NCBI RefSeq assembly: GCF_030269605.1
Contig: NZ_BSTQ01000004.1
Span: 1-64,000, forward strand
From: Lentzea sp. NBRC 105346
GTDB lineage: Bacteria; Actinomycetota; Actinomycetes; Mycobacteriales; Pseudonocardiaceae
Length of the DNA: 64,000 bases
Direction: 5' to 3'
Under the pieces are notes generated by a model, which saw only the letters and a list, made by a program, of their open reading frames with translations, made no database searches and was not told where the DNA came from. The stretch's first letter is position 1. Each line of letters begins with the position of its first letter. Shown piece by piece: positions 21,407 through 29,591 of the stretch. Position numbers and translations under genes: made by a program.

Positions 21407-21461
21407 AAGACAAACACTGCTGCACTTCAGTTCAGCGGCAGCACGGCCGCCTGACGGGAGG

Positions 21462-21716
21462 TCAGGCGTTGCTGCGAGCCCGCGTACGGGCGTTGCGGCG
21501 CTTGAGAGCGCGTCGCTCGTCTTCGCTCATACCGCCCCAGACGCCGGCGTCCTGGCCGCTCTCGAGCGCCCACGCGAGGCAGTCGGAGACGACGGGGCAA
21601 CGACGGCAGACGGTCTTCGCCTCGGCGATCTGCAGGAGCGCAGGACCGCTGTTCCCAACGGGGAAGAACAGCTCGGGGTCCTCGTCGCGGCAGATCGCGC
21701 GGTGGCGCCAGTCCAT
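21462..21716 (-). CDS. whiB1: WhiB1-type iron-sulfur transcription factor
   Basis: An 84-residue WhiB protein. The four [4Fe-4S] Cys residues are at 9, 37, 40 and 46 (VCRRCPVVSDC), followed by the GVWGG turn and the basic KRRNARTRAR tail that contacts DNA and the housekeeping sigma factor. The N-terminus MDWRHRAICRDEDPELFFPVG is that of WhiB1, which is NO-sensitive and essential in mycobacteria. The neighbouring pdtaS, the carrier protein and rsrA/sigR repeat the mycobacterial order. Its upstream region holds three inverted repeats. Confidence 0.95.
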   Translation of the reverse strand: MDWRHRAICRDEDPELFFPVGNSGPALLQIAEAKTVCRRCPVVSDCLAWALESGQDAGVWGGMSEDERRALKRRNARTRARSNA

Positions 21717-21780
21717 TGGAACTACTCCTCAGCTAGGCGCGCCAGGGCACGCCGGTTGTCAGCGGTCGGTTTGGGGTGCT

Positions 21781-21796
21781 TGTGAATGCTTTCACG
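21781..21796 (-). promoter_or_regulatory. CRP-like operator upstream of whiB1
   Basis: TGTGA-N6-TCACG, a near-perfect match to the CRP/FNR-family consensus TGTGA-N6-TCACA, about 65-80 bases before the whiB1 start. In M. tuberculosis whiB1 is CRP-controlled, so conservation of the link is plausible. Confidence 0.6.
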
Positions 21797-21814
21797 AACG
21801 GCTGGGATGTCAAG

Positions 21815-21830
21815 GGGTTAGCACTAACCC
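21815..21830. promoter_or_regulatory. Palindrome GGGTTAG-CA-CTAACCC upstream of whiB1
   Basis: Perfect 7-base arms with a 2-base centre. It lies 19 bases beyond the CRP-like site and 100 bases from the whiB1 start. A regulator cannot be named. Just beyond it, GTGAG-N4-CTCAC (21832-21845) is a further short inverted repeat. Confidence 0.5.
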
Positions 21831-21949
21831 GGTGAGTGAACTCACCCAAACGATCGACGTAGTTCACCTGCGGTTTCACGCAGCGCGGTCAGCCGATTGC
21901 CGAACATCCCGGATGGGTAGCGAGACGGTCACGCGCCGATCACGGACAG

Positions 21950-22864
21950 TCAGATGCAGACTGTCAGCGCCTCGGGAACCGCTCGGAACTCCACCTCGGT
22001 CGTCGTGCCGAGGAAGTCGCCGTCGACCTGCAGGTTGGCGGGCTCCTCGCACTTCACTTTGACATAAGAAACGTCATCACGCCGAACGAGATTCCCGCCT
22101 TTTGGATTCCCGTGCGCCAGGATCTGCGTGACGTACCTCGCCACGGTGGGAACGCGCAGCGTACGCAATGCGGACAACCCGAGTCCGCCGTCGAAACCGG
22201 TGCTCGGGTTGAGACGGATCGCCTTGTCGCCGAAGTACGTCCACGGGTCGGTGTTCGACACGAACACCATGCCGAGGTCGGTGAAGGCGTCCTCACCCGG
22301 AATCTCCACCGTGAAGCGCGCGGGAGTGCGCAGCAGCTTCGCGTAGGAACGCAACGCGGTGGTCAGGTACAGCAACGGGCTGGCCTCGCGGCCCTTCGCG
22401 CGCTTGCGCTCGACACCGGCGACGACGTCGGCGTCCAGGCCGACTCCGGCGTTGAAGGTGAACCAGCGGTTCTGAACCTTGCCGAGCCCGATGCGGCGGC
22501 TCGTGCCGTGCTCGATCGCCTGCAGCAGGCGGTGCGTGGCCTCGACCGGGTCGCGCGGCAGTCCCAGCGCGCCCGCGAAGACGTTCGCGGAACCGCCCGG
22601 CACGATGCCGAGCATGGGCGCGCCGGCGATGCCGTCGCGCAACAGGCCGTTGACGACCTCGTTGACCGTGCCGTCGCCGCCATGGGCCACGACCAGGTCG
22701 AAGCCGTCGACGACCGCCTGGGCGGCGGCGTCGGCCGCGTGCCCGCGGTAGCAGGTCTCGACGATCTCCAGCTTCACGTCGCTCGCGAGGGCGTGCGCCA
22801 GCACGTCACGGCCCGCCGGCGTAGTCGTTGTCGCCTGCGGGTTGACCACTAGTAGAGCGCGCAC
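21950..22864 (-). CDS. Diacylglycerol/sphingosine kinase family lipid kinase
   Basis: A 304-residue DAGK-catalytic-domain protein. The nucleotide-binding motif is AHGGDGTVNEVVNGLL, preceded by LLVVNPQATTTT at the N-terminus and followed by GIVPGGSANVFAGALGLP. The C-terminal beta-sandwich domain ends with LQVDGDFLG. Such enzymes phosphorylate diacylglycerol or related lipids at the membrane. The GTG at 22864 gives the standard VRALLVVNP start; an ATG at 22906 would add 14 residues with no family support. The stretch 22865-23124 has a TACGAT box at 23082-23087 and nothing else I can support. Confidence 0.88.
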   Translation of the reverse strand: MRALLVVNPQATTTTPAGRDVLAHALASDVKLEIVETCYRGHAADAAAQAVVDGFDLVVAHGGDGTVNEVVNGLLRDGIAGAPMLGIVPGGSANVFAGALGLPRDPVEATHRLLQAIEHGTSRRIGLGKVQNRWFTFNAGVGLDADVVAGVERKRAKGREASPLLYLTTALRSYAKLLRTPARFTVEIPGEDAFTDLGMVFVSNTDPWTYFGDKAIRLNPSTGFDGGLGLSALRTLRVPTVARYVTQILAHGNPKGGNLVRRDDVSYVKVKCEEPANLQVDGDFLGTTTEVEFRAVPEALTVCI

Positions 22865-23124
22865 CACTGCAGAGTAGGACAGTGCGTGACCGTTCGCGGC
22901 GCGCATGTCCTCCCTCAGGGTGGCTCGTCCCTCACGAAAGTGGCGCAAGTCTCCCTTCCGCTCGGTCCAGCAGCGCGCCTTGCGAAGCGAGTGCACCCCG
23001 GCCCGACCGCCGGCTCGCTGAGAAAGGCCCCTTGATCTTCCCCCGAGCGACCGTCTCGATGAGACCTCCAACCGGGTGGCCTACGATCCGTGACCGGTAC
23101 GCAACGTGAAGAAAGGCCGTTCTC

Positions 23125-23508
23125 GTGCAGGTTCCTCGCGCGGTGCGGATCGCGGCGGCACTCACCGCACTACAGGGAGTCGGCGGGATCGCGCTCGCGG
23201 TCGCGCTCGTCGTGCGTGTTCTCCAGGGCGTGCCGTCCGGCGGCAAGATCCTCGGCGCGGCCGGGCTGCTGGTCCTGCTGTTCGCCGGCGTGCTGGCGGC
23301 CGCTTTCCTGCTGTGGCGCGGAAAGCACGGCGCGCGCAGCCCGGTGATCGTCACGCAGCTGCTGCTGATCGGCTGCGCCTGGTACGCCTACGGGCCGTCC
23401 AACCAGCAGCTCATGGGAGCGCTCGCGGGCCTCTACTGCGTCGCGGTGCTCGTGCTGCTGTTCACGCGCGAAGGGCGCGCCTGGGCGATGGGAACCGAAG
23501 CCGACTAA
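23125..23508 (+). CDS. Small integral membrane protein
   Basis: A 127-residue protein with four predicted membrane helices (about residues 7-32, 42-64, 72-90 and 95-112), short loops and a charged C-terminus. It begins MQVPRAVRIAAALTALQGVGG at GTG 23125 with AAGAAAGG upstream. It resembles a conserved actinobacterial membrane protein found beside whiB1 and the lipid kinase (Rv3217c-like); no function is known. Confidence 0.78.
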   Translation: MQVPRAVRIAAALTALQGVGGIALAVALVVRVLQGVPSGGKILGAAGLLVLLFAGVLAAAFLLWRGKHGARSPVIVTQLLLIGCAWYAYGPSNQQLMGALAGLYCVAVLVLLFTREGRAWAMGTEAD

Positions 23509-23546
23509 CGGCGGGTGTTCCAGGCCACACCATCGAGTGATGCTGT

Positions 23547-23566
23547 GAGTGGTGACTTCACCACTC
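23547..23566. promoter_or_regulatory. Perfect short palindrome before the protease gene
   Basis: GAGTGGTGA-CT-TCACCACTC: 9-base arms with a 2-base centre, 25 bases before the protease ATG. Its place in the leader fits an operator; as RNA it would be a hairpin next to the ribosome binding site. Nearby GTGA repeats add to the symmetry. Confidence 0.45.
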
Positions 23567-23590
23567 CCTGCACTCATGAGGTGACCATTC

Positions 23591-24307
23591 ATGCGCGTTA
23601 TCACCGCGATCGCGGGCGCCTTCCTGGCGGCGCTCGCCTTGACCCCGGCCGCCCACGCGGCCCCGTCCTCCACACCGGACGGTGACGTCCAGCCGTTCAT
23701 CATCGGTGGCGGCAACGCCTCCAACGCACCATGGGCGGCCCGGTTGTTCGTCAACGGCCGGGAGAACTGCTCGGCCACGATCATTGCGCCGACCTGGATC
23801 CTGACCGCATACCACTGTGTCGCGAGCTCCGGCACGTACACCTTCCGCATCGGCAGCCTCGACCAGACGTCCGGTGGCACCACCGCGACCGGCACGCAGA
23901 TCGTGCGGCACTCGTCCGCCGACATCGCGCTGGTGAAGCTCAACAGGTCGGTGCCGGCGACGTACTCGCCGCTCGGCACGACGGCGAACGTCCACGTGAA
24001 CGACACCGTCCAGCTCTACGGCTGGGGCGCCACCTGCACCGACCGGCCGGAGATCCAGTGCCAGTCGCGCTACCTCAAGGTCGCGAACACGGTCGTGACG
24101 TCCGTGTCGTGCAGCGACTACCGCGGCGGCGTAGCGGTGTGTGTGCGCCGTGGCAACGGCATCGCCGCCGGCGGTGACTCGGGCGGCCCGATGTTCGCCG
24201 GTGGCAAGCAGGTCGGCGTCGCGTCCACGTCGGACCGTGCCACCCGCTCGGCATACACCAACATCACCCGCTATCGGCCCTGGATCCAGTCGGTCGCAGG
24301 CGTCTGA
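23591..24307 (+). CDS. Secreted trypsin-like serine protease
   Basis: A 238-residue S1-family protease. Signal peptide about residues 1-23 (AHA cleavage), a short propeptide, then IIGGGNASNAPWAARLF, where the mature enzyme would start at IIGG. The catalytic triad is visible: His in LTAYHC (the usual AAHC is AYHC here), Asp in SADIALVKL and Ser in GGDSGGPMF. Six Cys residues allow three disulfides. It is an extracellular protease of the Streptomyces trypsin type. The ATG start follows a 20-base palindrome. Confidence 0.93.
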   Translation: MRVITAIAGAFLAALALTPAAHAAPSSTPDGDVQPFIIGGGNASNAPWAARLFVNGRENCSATIIAPTWILTAYHCVASSGTYTFRIGSLDQTSGGTTATGTQIVRHSSADIALVKLNRSVPATYSPLGTTANVHVNDTVQLYGWGATCTDRPEIQCQSRYLKVANTVVTSVSCSDYRGGVAVCVRRGNGIAAGGDSGGPMFAGGKQVGVASTSDRATRSAYTNITRYRPWIQSVAGV

Positions 24308-24311
24308 CAGG

Positions 24312-24350
24312 TAACGCGGGAGCCCGGCGCTCGCGTGGGCTCCCGCGTTA
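24312..24350 (+). terminator. Terminator of the protease gene
   Basis: TAACGCGGGAGCCC (24312-24325) pairs perfectly with its complement at 24337-24350, with an 11-base loop, 4 bases after the stop codon. Confidence 0.88.
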
Positions 24351-24466
24351 TCAAAACGCGTCTCAATCACCCTGCGTGTTCACGAATGGTGGATGGACAC
24401 GAACGGAGTAGCCAGCTACCGTTCTGCCAGCGTTCGCGCCGCTCCGGGAGCAGGGTGAGGTGCGCA

Positions 24467-25270
24467 GTGCAGGACCGCCCGAAGCGGGTGACGACGAATG
24501 GCGATTCCGAGCGCCCGAATGTCGCCCGGTTGTTCGACTACTACCTCGGTGGTGCGCACAACTTCGCCATCGACCGGAAGCTCGGCGAGGAATCCAGCGA
24601 CTTCCCGGCCGCCGAGATGGTGCGCAGCATCCGCTCGTTCCTGCGCCGCGTGGTGAAGATCTGCGTCGAACGGGGCATCCGCCAGTTCCTCGACCTCGGT
24701 AGCGGCATCCCGACCGCGGGCAACGTCCACGAGATCGCGGTCCCCCTCGACCCGACGTGCCGCGTCGTCTACGTCGACTTCGACCCGGTCGCCGTCGCCC
24801 ACTCCCGGACCATGCTGCGCGACAACAAGTCCGCCACGATCGTCGAGGCCGATCTGCGCGACGCGCGCGCCGTCGTCAACCATCCCGAGACACGCAGCCT
24901 CATCGACTTCAACGAGCCGGTCGCCGTGTTCCTGATCGGCGTGCTGCCGTGCCTCACCGGTCCGTCCGAACCGACCGAGGTGATCGAGGCCTACCGTGCC
25001 CTGCTGGCTCCCGGCAGCATCATCGCGGTCACGCACCTGACGAACGACGTCGAGCCCGAGCTGATCGACAAACTGATCAAGGTGGCCGACATGACCGACA
25101 CTCCGCTGGTGCCTCGGTCCAAAAAGGACGTTGAGGAAGCGGTGGCTGGGTTGGAACTGCTCGATCCCGGGCTCGTGCTGGCCGCGCACTGGCGGGCTGA
25201 TGGTGATCTGCCCAGTCCGAGCCCGGCGGCGGACGCGACCAGCTACGGCGCCGTCGGAGTGGTCCGCTAG
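24467..25270 (+). CDS. SAM-dependent methyltransferase (PF04672 type)
   Basis: A 267-residue methyltransferase of the actinomycete-specific PF04672 (Methyltransf_19, former DUF574) family. Typical segments: PNVARLFDYYLGGAHNFAID at the N-terminus, QFLDLGSGIPTAGNVHE as the SAM-binding loop, RVVYVDFDPVAVAHSR as the second strand, and LIGVLPCLTG. Many paralogues occur per genome and the substrates are unknown. GTG 24467 has GAGG six bases upstream; GTG 24455 is an alternative. The NB-ARC/TPR gene follows after 54 bases on the same strand. Confidence 0.88.
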   Translation: MQDRPKRVTTNGDSERPNVARLFDYYLGGAHNFAIDRKLGEESSDFPAAEMVRSIRSFLRRVVKICVERGIRQFLDLGSGIPTAGNVHEIAVPLDPTCRVVYVDFDPVAVAHSRTMLRDNKSATIVEADLRDARAVVNHPETRSLIDFNEPVAVFLIGVLPCLTGPSEPTEVIEAYRALLAPGSIIAVTHLTNDVEPELIDKLIKVADMTDTPLVPRSKKDVEEAVAGLELLDPGLVLAAHWRADGDLPSPSPAADATSYGAVGVVR

Positions 25271-25324
25271 GACATTTGGTCCGGTACGGTTGTCGGCTCA
25301 CGCCGCAGTCGTACAGGGGCATCG

Positions 25325-27427
25325 ATGGATTCACGCCGCACGTCCGTCCTGGTGATCGAGGTTGTTCTAGTCGTTGTCAGCGGCCTGTGGATCAACGCGG
25401 CGAGCGAGCACTTTCCGGGGTGGATGCAGGATCCGGTATTGGTGTGGGTCGGACTGCTCGCCTTGCTGTTGTTCATGATCGCGTTCACCATCGCGCCAGT
25501 CCTCGCTGATGCGGTGGGGTCCCGGCCGCAGGTGTGGAACACGCCGGCGCGCAACCCGAACTTCACCGGCCGCCAGGAGGATCTGCGCCGGCTGCGCGAC
25601 CTGCTCAAGGGCAACCGAACCGTTGCGGTGCACGCGGTTCGCGGTATGGGCGGTGTCGGCAAGACACAGCTGGCCGTCGAGTACTGCAACTGGCGCGCCA
25701 AGGACTACGACCTCGTGTGGTGGATCTCGGCGGAGGACCTGGCGCTGGTTCCCGGTCAGCTCGCGCAGCTCGGCAAGGAGCTCGGACTCGTGCTCTCCGA
25801 CAACGCCGCCGAGTCAGTGTCGGCGGTGATGTCCGCGCTGCACAACAGGGATCGCTGGTTGCTCGTGTTCGACAACGCGGAGACCGCGGAGGGCATCCGC
25901 CCGTTCATCCCGACCGGGTCCGGCCACGTGCTCGTGACGACGCGTCGGTCCGGTTTCGATGCGATCGGCGACGTGATCAACCTCGACATCCTGCCGCGTG
26001 TCCGGTCGATCGAGCTGGTGCAGCGGCGAGCACCTGCGGTGTCGGATTCGCAGGCCGAAGAACTAGCCGAGTTACTGGGTGATCTGCCGCTCGCACTGGA
26101 GCAGGCCGCCGCTTATCTGCGCCAGTCCAACTGTCCGATCGACGATTACCTCGACGTTCTGCGCCGCGTGCCGGAAGCGGTCGCCGAACGTGGACAGGAC
26201 GCGCATCGCCGGAGCCACCAGAACACTCTGAAAACCCTCTGGTCGGTCAGCCTGGGGTGGATCGACGAACACCATCCGGCCGCCGCACAGTTGCTGGCGG
26301 TATGCGCCTACCTCGCTCCGGAAGCGATCCCACTGGACCTGTTCACCGACAACGCGAACGTGCTGCCCGAGCCTCTGGCCACAGCAGCGGCGAGCACGTC
26401 TGGAGACTTCAGTGACGTCGTCGGGGTGCTGGTCGACCATTCCCTGGTACAGCGAGTGGACGGGCAGCTCGTGATGCACCGGGTGGTCCAGCTGGCGGTG
26501 CGAACCCACGCCACCCTGGATCCGCATCCAACAGCCATTGCCGCCGCACTGCTCAGAACAGCGCTCCCGTCCAACCTTGAACTGGAACCGAAGTCGTGGC
26601 CGCGCTGGCGGCAGATGTTGCCGCATGTCCTTGCCGTGGTGGATCACGATCAGGCGGATGCTTTGGCGGAACCCGCGACGATCAGTTGGTTGCTCGAAAG
26701 GGCGGGCAGCTACCTCAGGGAGCTCGGACAGGTGGCTGACGCCAAACCCTTGTTTGAGCGCGCACTGGCCATCGAAGAAGGCCGCCACCGTCCTGACGAC
26801 CTGCGGATCGCCGTCAGGATCAACAACCTCGGTAGAGTGCTCTACGACCTTGGTCAGCCGAGCGAAGCCAAGCCGTTGTTCGAACGTGCGTTGCGCCTCA
26901 TCGAAGCCGAGTATGGTCCGGACAGCCCCAAGGTCGTTCCGTACCGGAACTCTCTCGCGAGCGCGTTGCTCGATCTCGGTCGACCAGCCGAGGCCAGGAC
27001 CCTCTTCGAACGAGCCCTCGGGCTGGTCGAAGCCGATCCTGATCGCGACGATTATGTGCGGGCCGCGTGTATGAACAACCTCGCTTTGGCGCTGGGCGAC
27101 CTTGGGGATGCCGAAGGCGCGGCCTCGTTGCTCGAACAAACGCTGCGGATCACGGAAACGAGCAACGGTCCGGAGCACATCACCGTCGCGATCTGCTTGA
27201 CCAACCTTGCGGCGGCCTATTGCGACCTGGGTCGGCTGATTGATGCCAAACCGATTCTTGAGCGTGCGTTGACGATCAGGGAGGCCTGCTACGGCCCAGA
27301 TCACCCGGCGACCGCCCGTGCCCTGCAAAACCTCGCCGAGGTACTGGGCGGCCTCGGCGAAGCGGCGGCCGCGCGGGCGGCTCGCGACCGGGCCCAACAG
27401 ATCGAGGATCGTCAGGCCCGGCGCTGA
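25325..27427 (+). CDS. Membrane-anchored NB-ARC (STAND) NTPase with TPR repeats
   Basis: A 700-residue protein. Two N-terminal membrane helices (about residues 8-25 and 38-62) anchor it with the rest in the cytosol. RNPNFTGRQEDLRRLRDLL opens the NB-ARC domain; Walker A is GMGGVGKT at 107-114, Walker B-like RWLLVFDNAE near 180, and the GLPL-type motif GDLPLALEQAAAYLR near 255. A winged-helix region follows, then about five to six TPR units (460-690) built on LFERALxIxE and NNLGRVLYDLGQ. Such proteins are switches that oligomerise when a ligand binds the repeats. The NB-ARC part closely resembles that of the giant protein at 60673. Late codons are less GC-rich than neighbours, which may mean transfer. 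Confidence 0.9.
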   Translation: MDSRRTSVLVIEVVLVVVSGLWINAASEHFPGWMQDPVLVWVGLLALLLFMIAFTIAPVLADAVGSRPQVWNTPARNPNFTGRQEDLRRLRDLLKGNRTVAVHAVRGMGGVGKTQLAVEYCNWRAKDYDLVWWISAEDLALVPGQLAQLGKELGLVLSDNAAESVSAVMSALHNRDRWLLVFDNAETAEGIRPFIPTGSGHVLVTTRRSGFDAIGDVINLDILPRVRSIELVQRRAPAVSDSQAEELAELLGDLPLALEQAAAYLRQSNCPIDDYLDVLRRVPEAVAERGQDAHRRSHQNTLKTLWSVSLGWIDEHHPAAAQLLAVCAYLAPEAIPLDLFTDNANVLPEPLATAAASTSGDFSDVVGVLVDHSLVQRVDGQLVMHRVVQLAVRTHATLDPHPTAIAAALLRTALPSNLELEPKSWPRWRQMLPHVLAVVDHDQADALAEPATISWLLERAGSYLRELGQVADAKPLFERALAIEEGRHRPDDLRIAVRINNLGRVLYDLGQPSEAKPLFERALRLIEAEYGPDSPKVVPYRNSLASALLDLGRPAEARTLFERALGLVEADPDRDDYVRAACMNNLALALGDLGDAEGAASLLEQTLRITETSNGPEHITVAICLTNLAAAYCDLGRLIDAKPILERALTIREACYGPDHPATARALQNLAEVLGGLGEAAAARAARDRAQQIEDRQARR

Positions 27428-27435
27428 TCCTGGCG

Positions 27436-28914
27436 CTAGCTCGCCTTCACCCGCAGCGCCTGGCCTGAGGTCGACGAGCTGTTGGTGACCTGCTGCCCGC
27501 TGCTCTTGCGCCACAGCACGTCGTTAGACCCGGTGGACCGCTCGACCTTCACCCCGTCCAGGGAAACGCCCTGCACGTCATCGGTGACGAACGCAGGCCG
27601 CCCGTCAGCCTTGTCGAACTCGATAGTCGACCCGACGAACTTCACGTTCTTGGCGTGCCGCAACCAGAATCCGAACGCGGGCCGCGCACCGAAGATCCGC
27701 GGCGGGTACTCCTTGGTGACCTCCGGCGGGACCCGACCAGCGTCGGATTCCTTGTGCCCGCCTGGAACTGAGAACCGAACGTTGTCGAACGTGAGACCCT
27801 CGATGGCCGAGTTGGTGTGGCCGGAGATGGTCGACGCGTACTCGGGGTCACCGGGGATGTCGCGTGGCGCGGTGAGGTTCGTGCCGGTGATGTTGCGGTA
27901 GGTGATGTTGCGGATCTTGCCCGCCTTGGGGCTGCCGGGGCAGCGGCCGCGCTCGCCGATGTGCAGGAAGATCGGGGACGCGGTCTTCGTCAGCTGGATG
28001 TTCTCGTAGGTGACGTTCTCGATCGTCGCGCCGTCCATCGAGACGATGCCGAGGCCCGCCTTCGAGGCGCCGGTGACCTTGAGGTCCTTGAAGACGATGT
28101 TGCGGAAGCTGCCGCACGTCTCGGAGCCGAACTGGATGGCGTTGTTCTCGGTCGACTGGATCGTCGAGTTGCGCACCACGTTGTTCTCGCTCAGGAACGT
28201 CTTGCCCGTGGCGAAGTCGCTCTTGAACGCCACGGCGTCGTCGCTGGCGATGATCGTGGAGTCGGCGAGCTCGATGTTGGCGCTGTTGATGAAGTTGATG
28301 CCGTCGCGGTCGTCCGGGCTGTCGACCTTGATGCGGTTGAGCTTCATGCCGTTGCAGCCGTTCACGATGATCGCGAAGTGGCCGGCCTCGCGGAACGTGA
28401 CGTCGCTGATGTTGACGTTCTTGCAGAACTTGAGCGACAGCATCTTGTCGCCCTTGCCCGCCGGGATGTTCTCGCCGGTCTCCAGCTTGTTGGCGCCGTC
28501 GATGACGCCCTTGCCGGTGAAGCTGAGGTTCTCGACGTTCTCGCCCCAGAGCAGCGCGTTGCGGAAGTGGCTGTGCCCGAAGTCCTGGTACTTCGAGTTC
28601 GGGTTCGACTCGGGTGCGTCGATGCCGCTGCCCGACGCGACGATCCGCGCGCCTTCCTGGATGTTGATCGTGACGTTGCTCTTCAGGTGGATCGAGCGGG
28701 ACAGGTAGGTGCCGGGCGGGATCTCGACGACGCCGTTGCCCGCCGCGCTCGCCGCGGCGATGGCCTTGTCGATCGCCGCGGAGTCGACGGCCTTGCCGTC
28801 GCCCTTGGCCCCGTAGTCCTTCACGTTGAACGTGGCCGCGTTGGCGACCCCTGGAACGCAGAATGCCGCGCCCGTGACTAGCGCCAGCAGCGCTCCGGTC
28901 GTGCGACGCCTCAT
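27436..28914 (-). CDS. Secreted GH28-type polysaccharide hydrolase (polygalacturonase-like)
   Basis: A 492-residue secreted right-handed beta-helix enzyme. The signal peptide (about 1-26) ends in ANA; the mature protein begins ATFNVKDYGAKGDGKAVDS, the pectate-lyase-3/GH28 entry motif. The region DRDGINFINSANIELADST with ASDDAVAFKSD holds candidate catalytic Asp residues. The usual GHG and RIK motifs of classical polygalacturonases are not evident, so the substrate may differ from polygalacturonate. The start at 28914 (ATG) has an AAGGACCT site. Upstream lies a LacI-type operator, fitting induction by a sugar. Confidence 0.83.
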   Translation of the reverse strand: MRRRTTGALLALVTGAAFCVPGVANAATFNVKDYGAKGDGKAVDSAAIDKAIAAASAAGNGVVEIPPGTYLSRSIHLKSNVTINIQEGARIVASGSGIDAPESNPNSKYQDFGHSHFRNALLWGENVENLSFTGKGVIDGANKLETGENIPAGKGDKMLSLKFCKNVNISDVTFREAGHFAIIVNGCNGMKLNRIKVDSPDDRDGINFINSANIELADSTIIASDDAVAFKSDFATGKTFLSENNVVRNSTIQSTENNAIQFGSETCGSFRNIVFKDLKVTGASKAGLGIVSMDGATIENVTYENIQLTKTASPIFLHIGERGRCPGSPKAGKIRNITYRNITGTNLTAPRDIPGDPEYASTISGHTNSAIEGLTFDNVRFSVPGGHKESDAGRVPPEVTKEYPPRIFGARPAFGFWLRHAKNVKFVGSTIEFDKADGRPAFVTDDVQGVSLDGVKVERSTGSNDVLWRKSSGQQVTNSSSTSGQALRVKAS

Positions 28915-28974
28915 CGTTGAGAGGTCCTTCCTCGTGTGCGTCGAGGCGGCGGACTCGGCGTCGATGAAACACAC

Positions 28975-28988
28975 TGAAAACGGTTTCA
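28975..28988 (-). promoter_or_regulatory. LacI-family operator before the GH28 gene
   Basis: TGAAAACGGTTTCA, an inverted repeat (TGAAA/TTTCA) around a central CG, the hallmark of LacI/GalR-family sites, 61-74 bases upstream of the GH28 start. The regulator is not in the window. Confidence 0.65.
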
Positions 28989-29043
28989 GAGCTGAGCCTA
29001 ATAGTGGCCGGGCCCACAGTCCAGGCCCGGCCACGTGGAACGA

Positions 29044-29445
29044 TCAGGCGGTGGCGGCCGCCGGACCGCGGTACTGCGCGTCGCCGAAGCCCAGGATCAG
29101 GTAGCCGATCAGGCTGAACAGCCACAGGCCGACGACGCCGAAGCCCGTGCCCTTGCCGAACGACTTCGCGAGGTCGATCGACACGATCAGCAGGATGATG
29201 ACGTTGACGAACGGGATCAGCAGCAGGACCAGCCACCAGCCCGGACGGCCGACGATCTTCAGCAGGATGTAGATGTTGTAGAACGGGATGATCGCCGCCC
29301 AGCCCGGCTGCCCGGCCTTGGTGAAGATCTTCCAGTGCGCGGCGATCGCGATGAGCGCGACGACCGCGGAGATGATGCCGATGGTCACCAACATGCCCGT
29401 CAGGGCGGCGGTGTCGACCGAAGTGGTCGTGACGTCAGTGTCCAC
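29044..29445 (-). CDS. DUF5684-type membrane protein
   Basis: A 133-residue membrane protein with about three to four helices. The segment AHWKIFTKAGQPGWAAIIPF followed by YNIYILLKIVGRPGWWLVL is typical of DUF5684, described by family only as a membrane domain near signal peptidases. The start is set at GTG 29445 (MDTDVTTTSVDTAALTG); no strong ribosome binding site is visible. The region 29446-29591 holds nothing I can support. Confidence 0.8.
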   Translation of the reverse strand: MDTDVTTTSVDTAALTGMLVTIGIISAVVALIAIAAHWKIFTKAGQPGWAAIIPFYNIYILLKIVGRPGWWLVLLLIPFVNVIILLIVSIDLAKSFGKGTGFGVVGLWLFSLIGYLILGFGDAQYRGPAAATA

Positions 29446-29591
29446 AACAAGTTCCAATCTGGCGGCGGGTCGCGGGCGCTGCTCGCCCGCGGGTCGGGGG
29501 TCCCGTCGCTGGATCCGGCGCGGGACGCTGCCAGCAGGGTGGACTCGTCCGTTGTGGATTGCCCGTTTCGTGAGCCGTTCGAGACCGGCTG

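Noticed and set aside
21217-21408. 63-codon protein between pdtaS and whiB1
   Set aside because: No ribosome binding site, odd composition, and it runs through the terminator hairpin.
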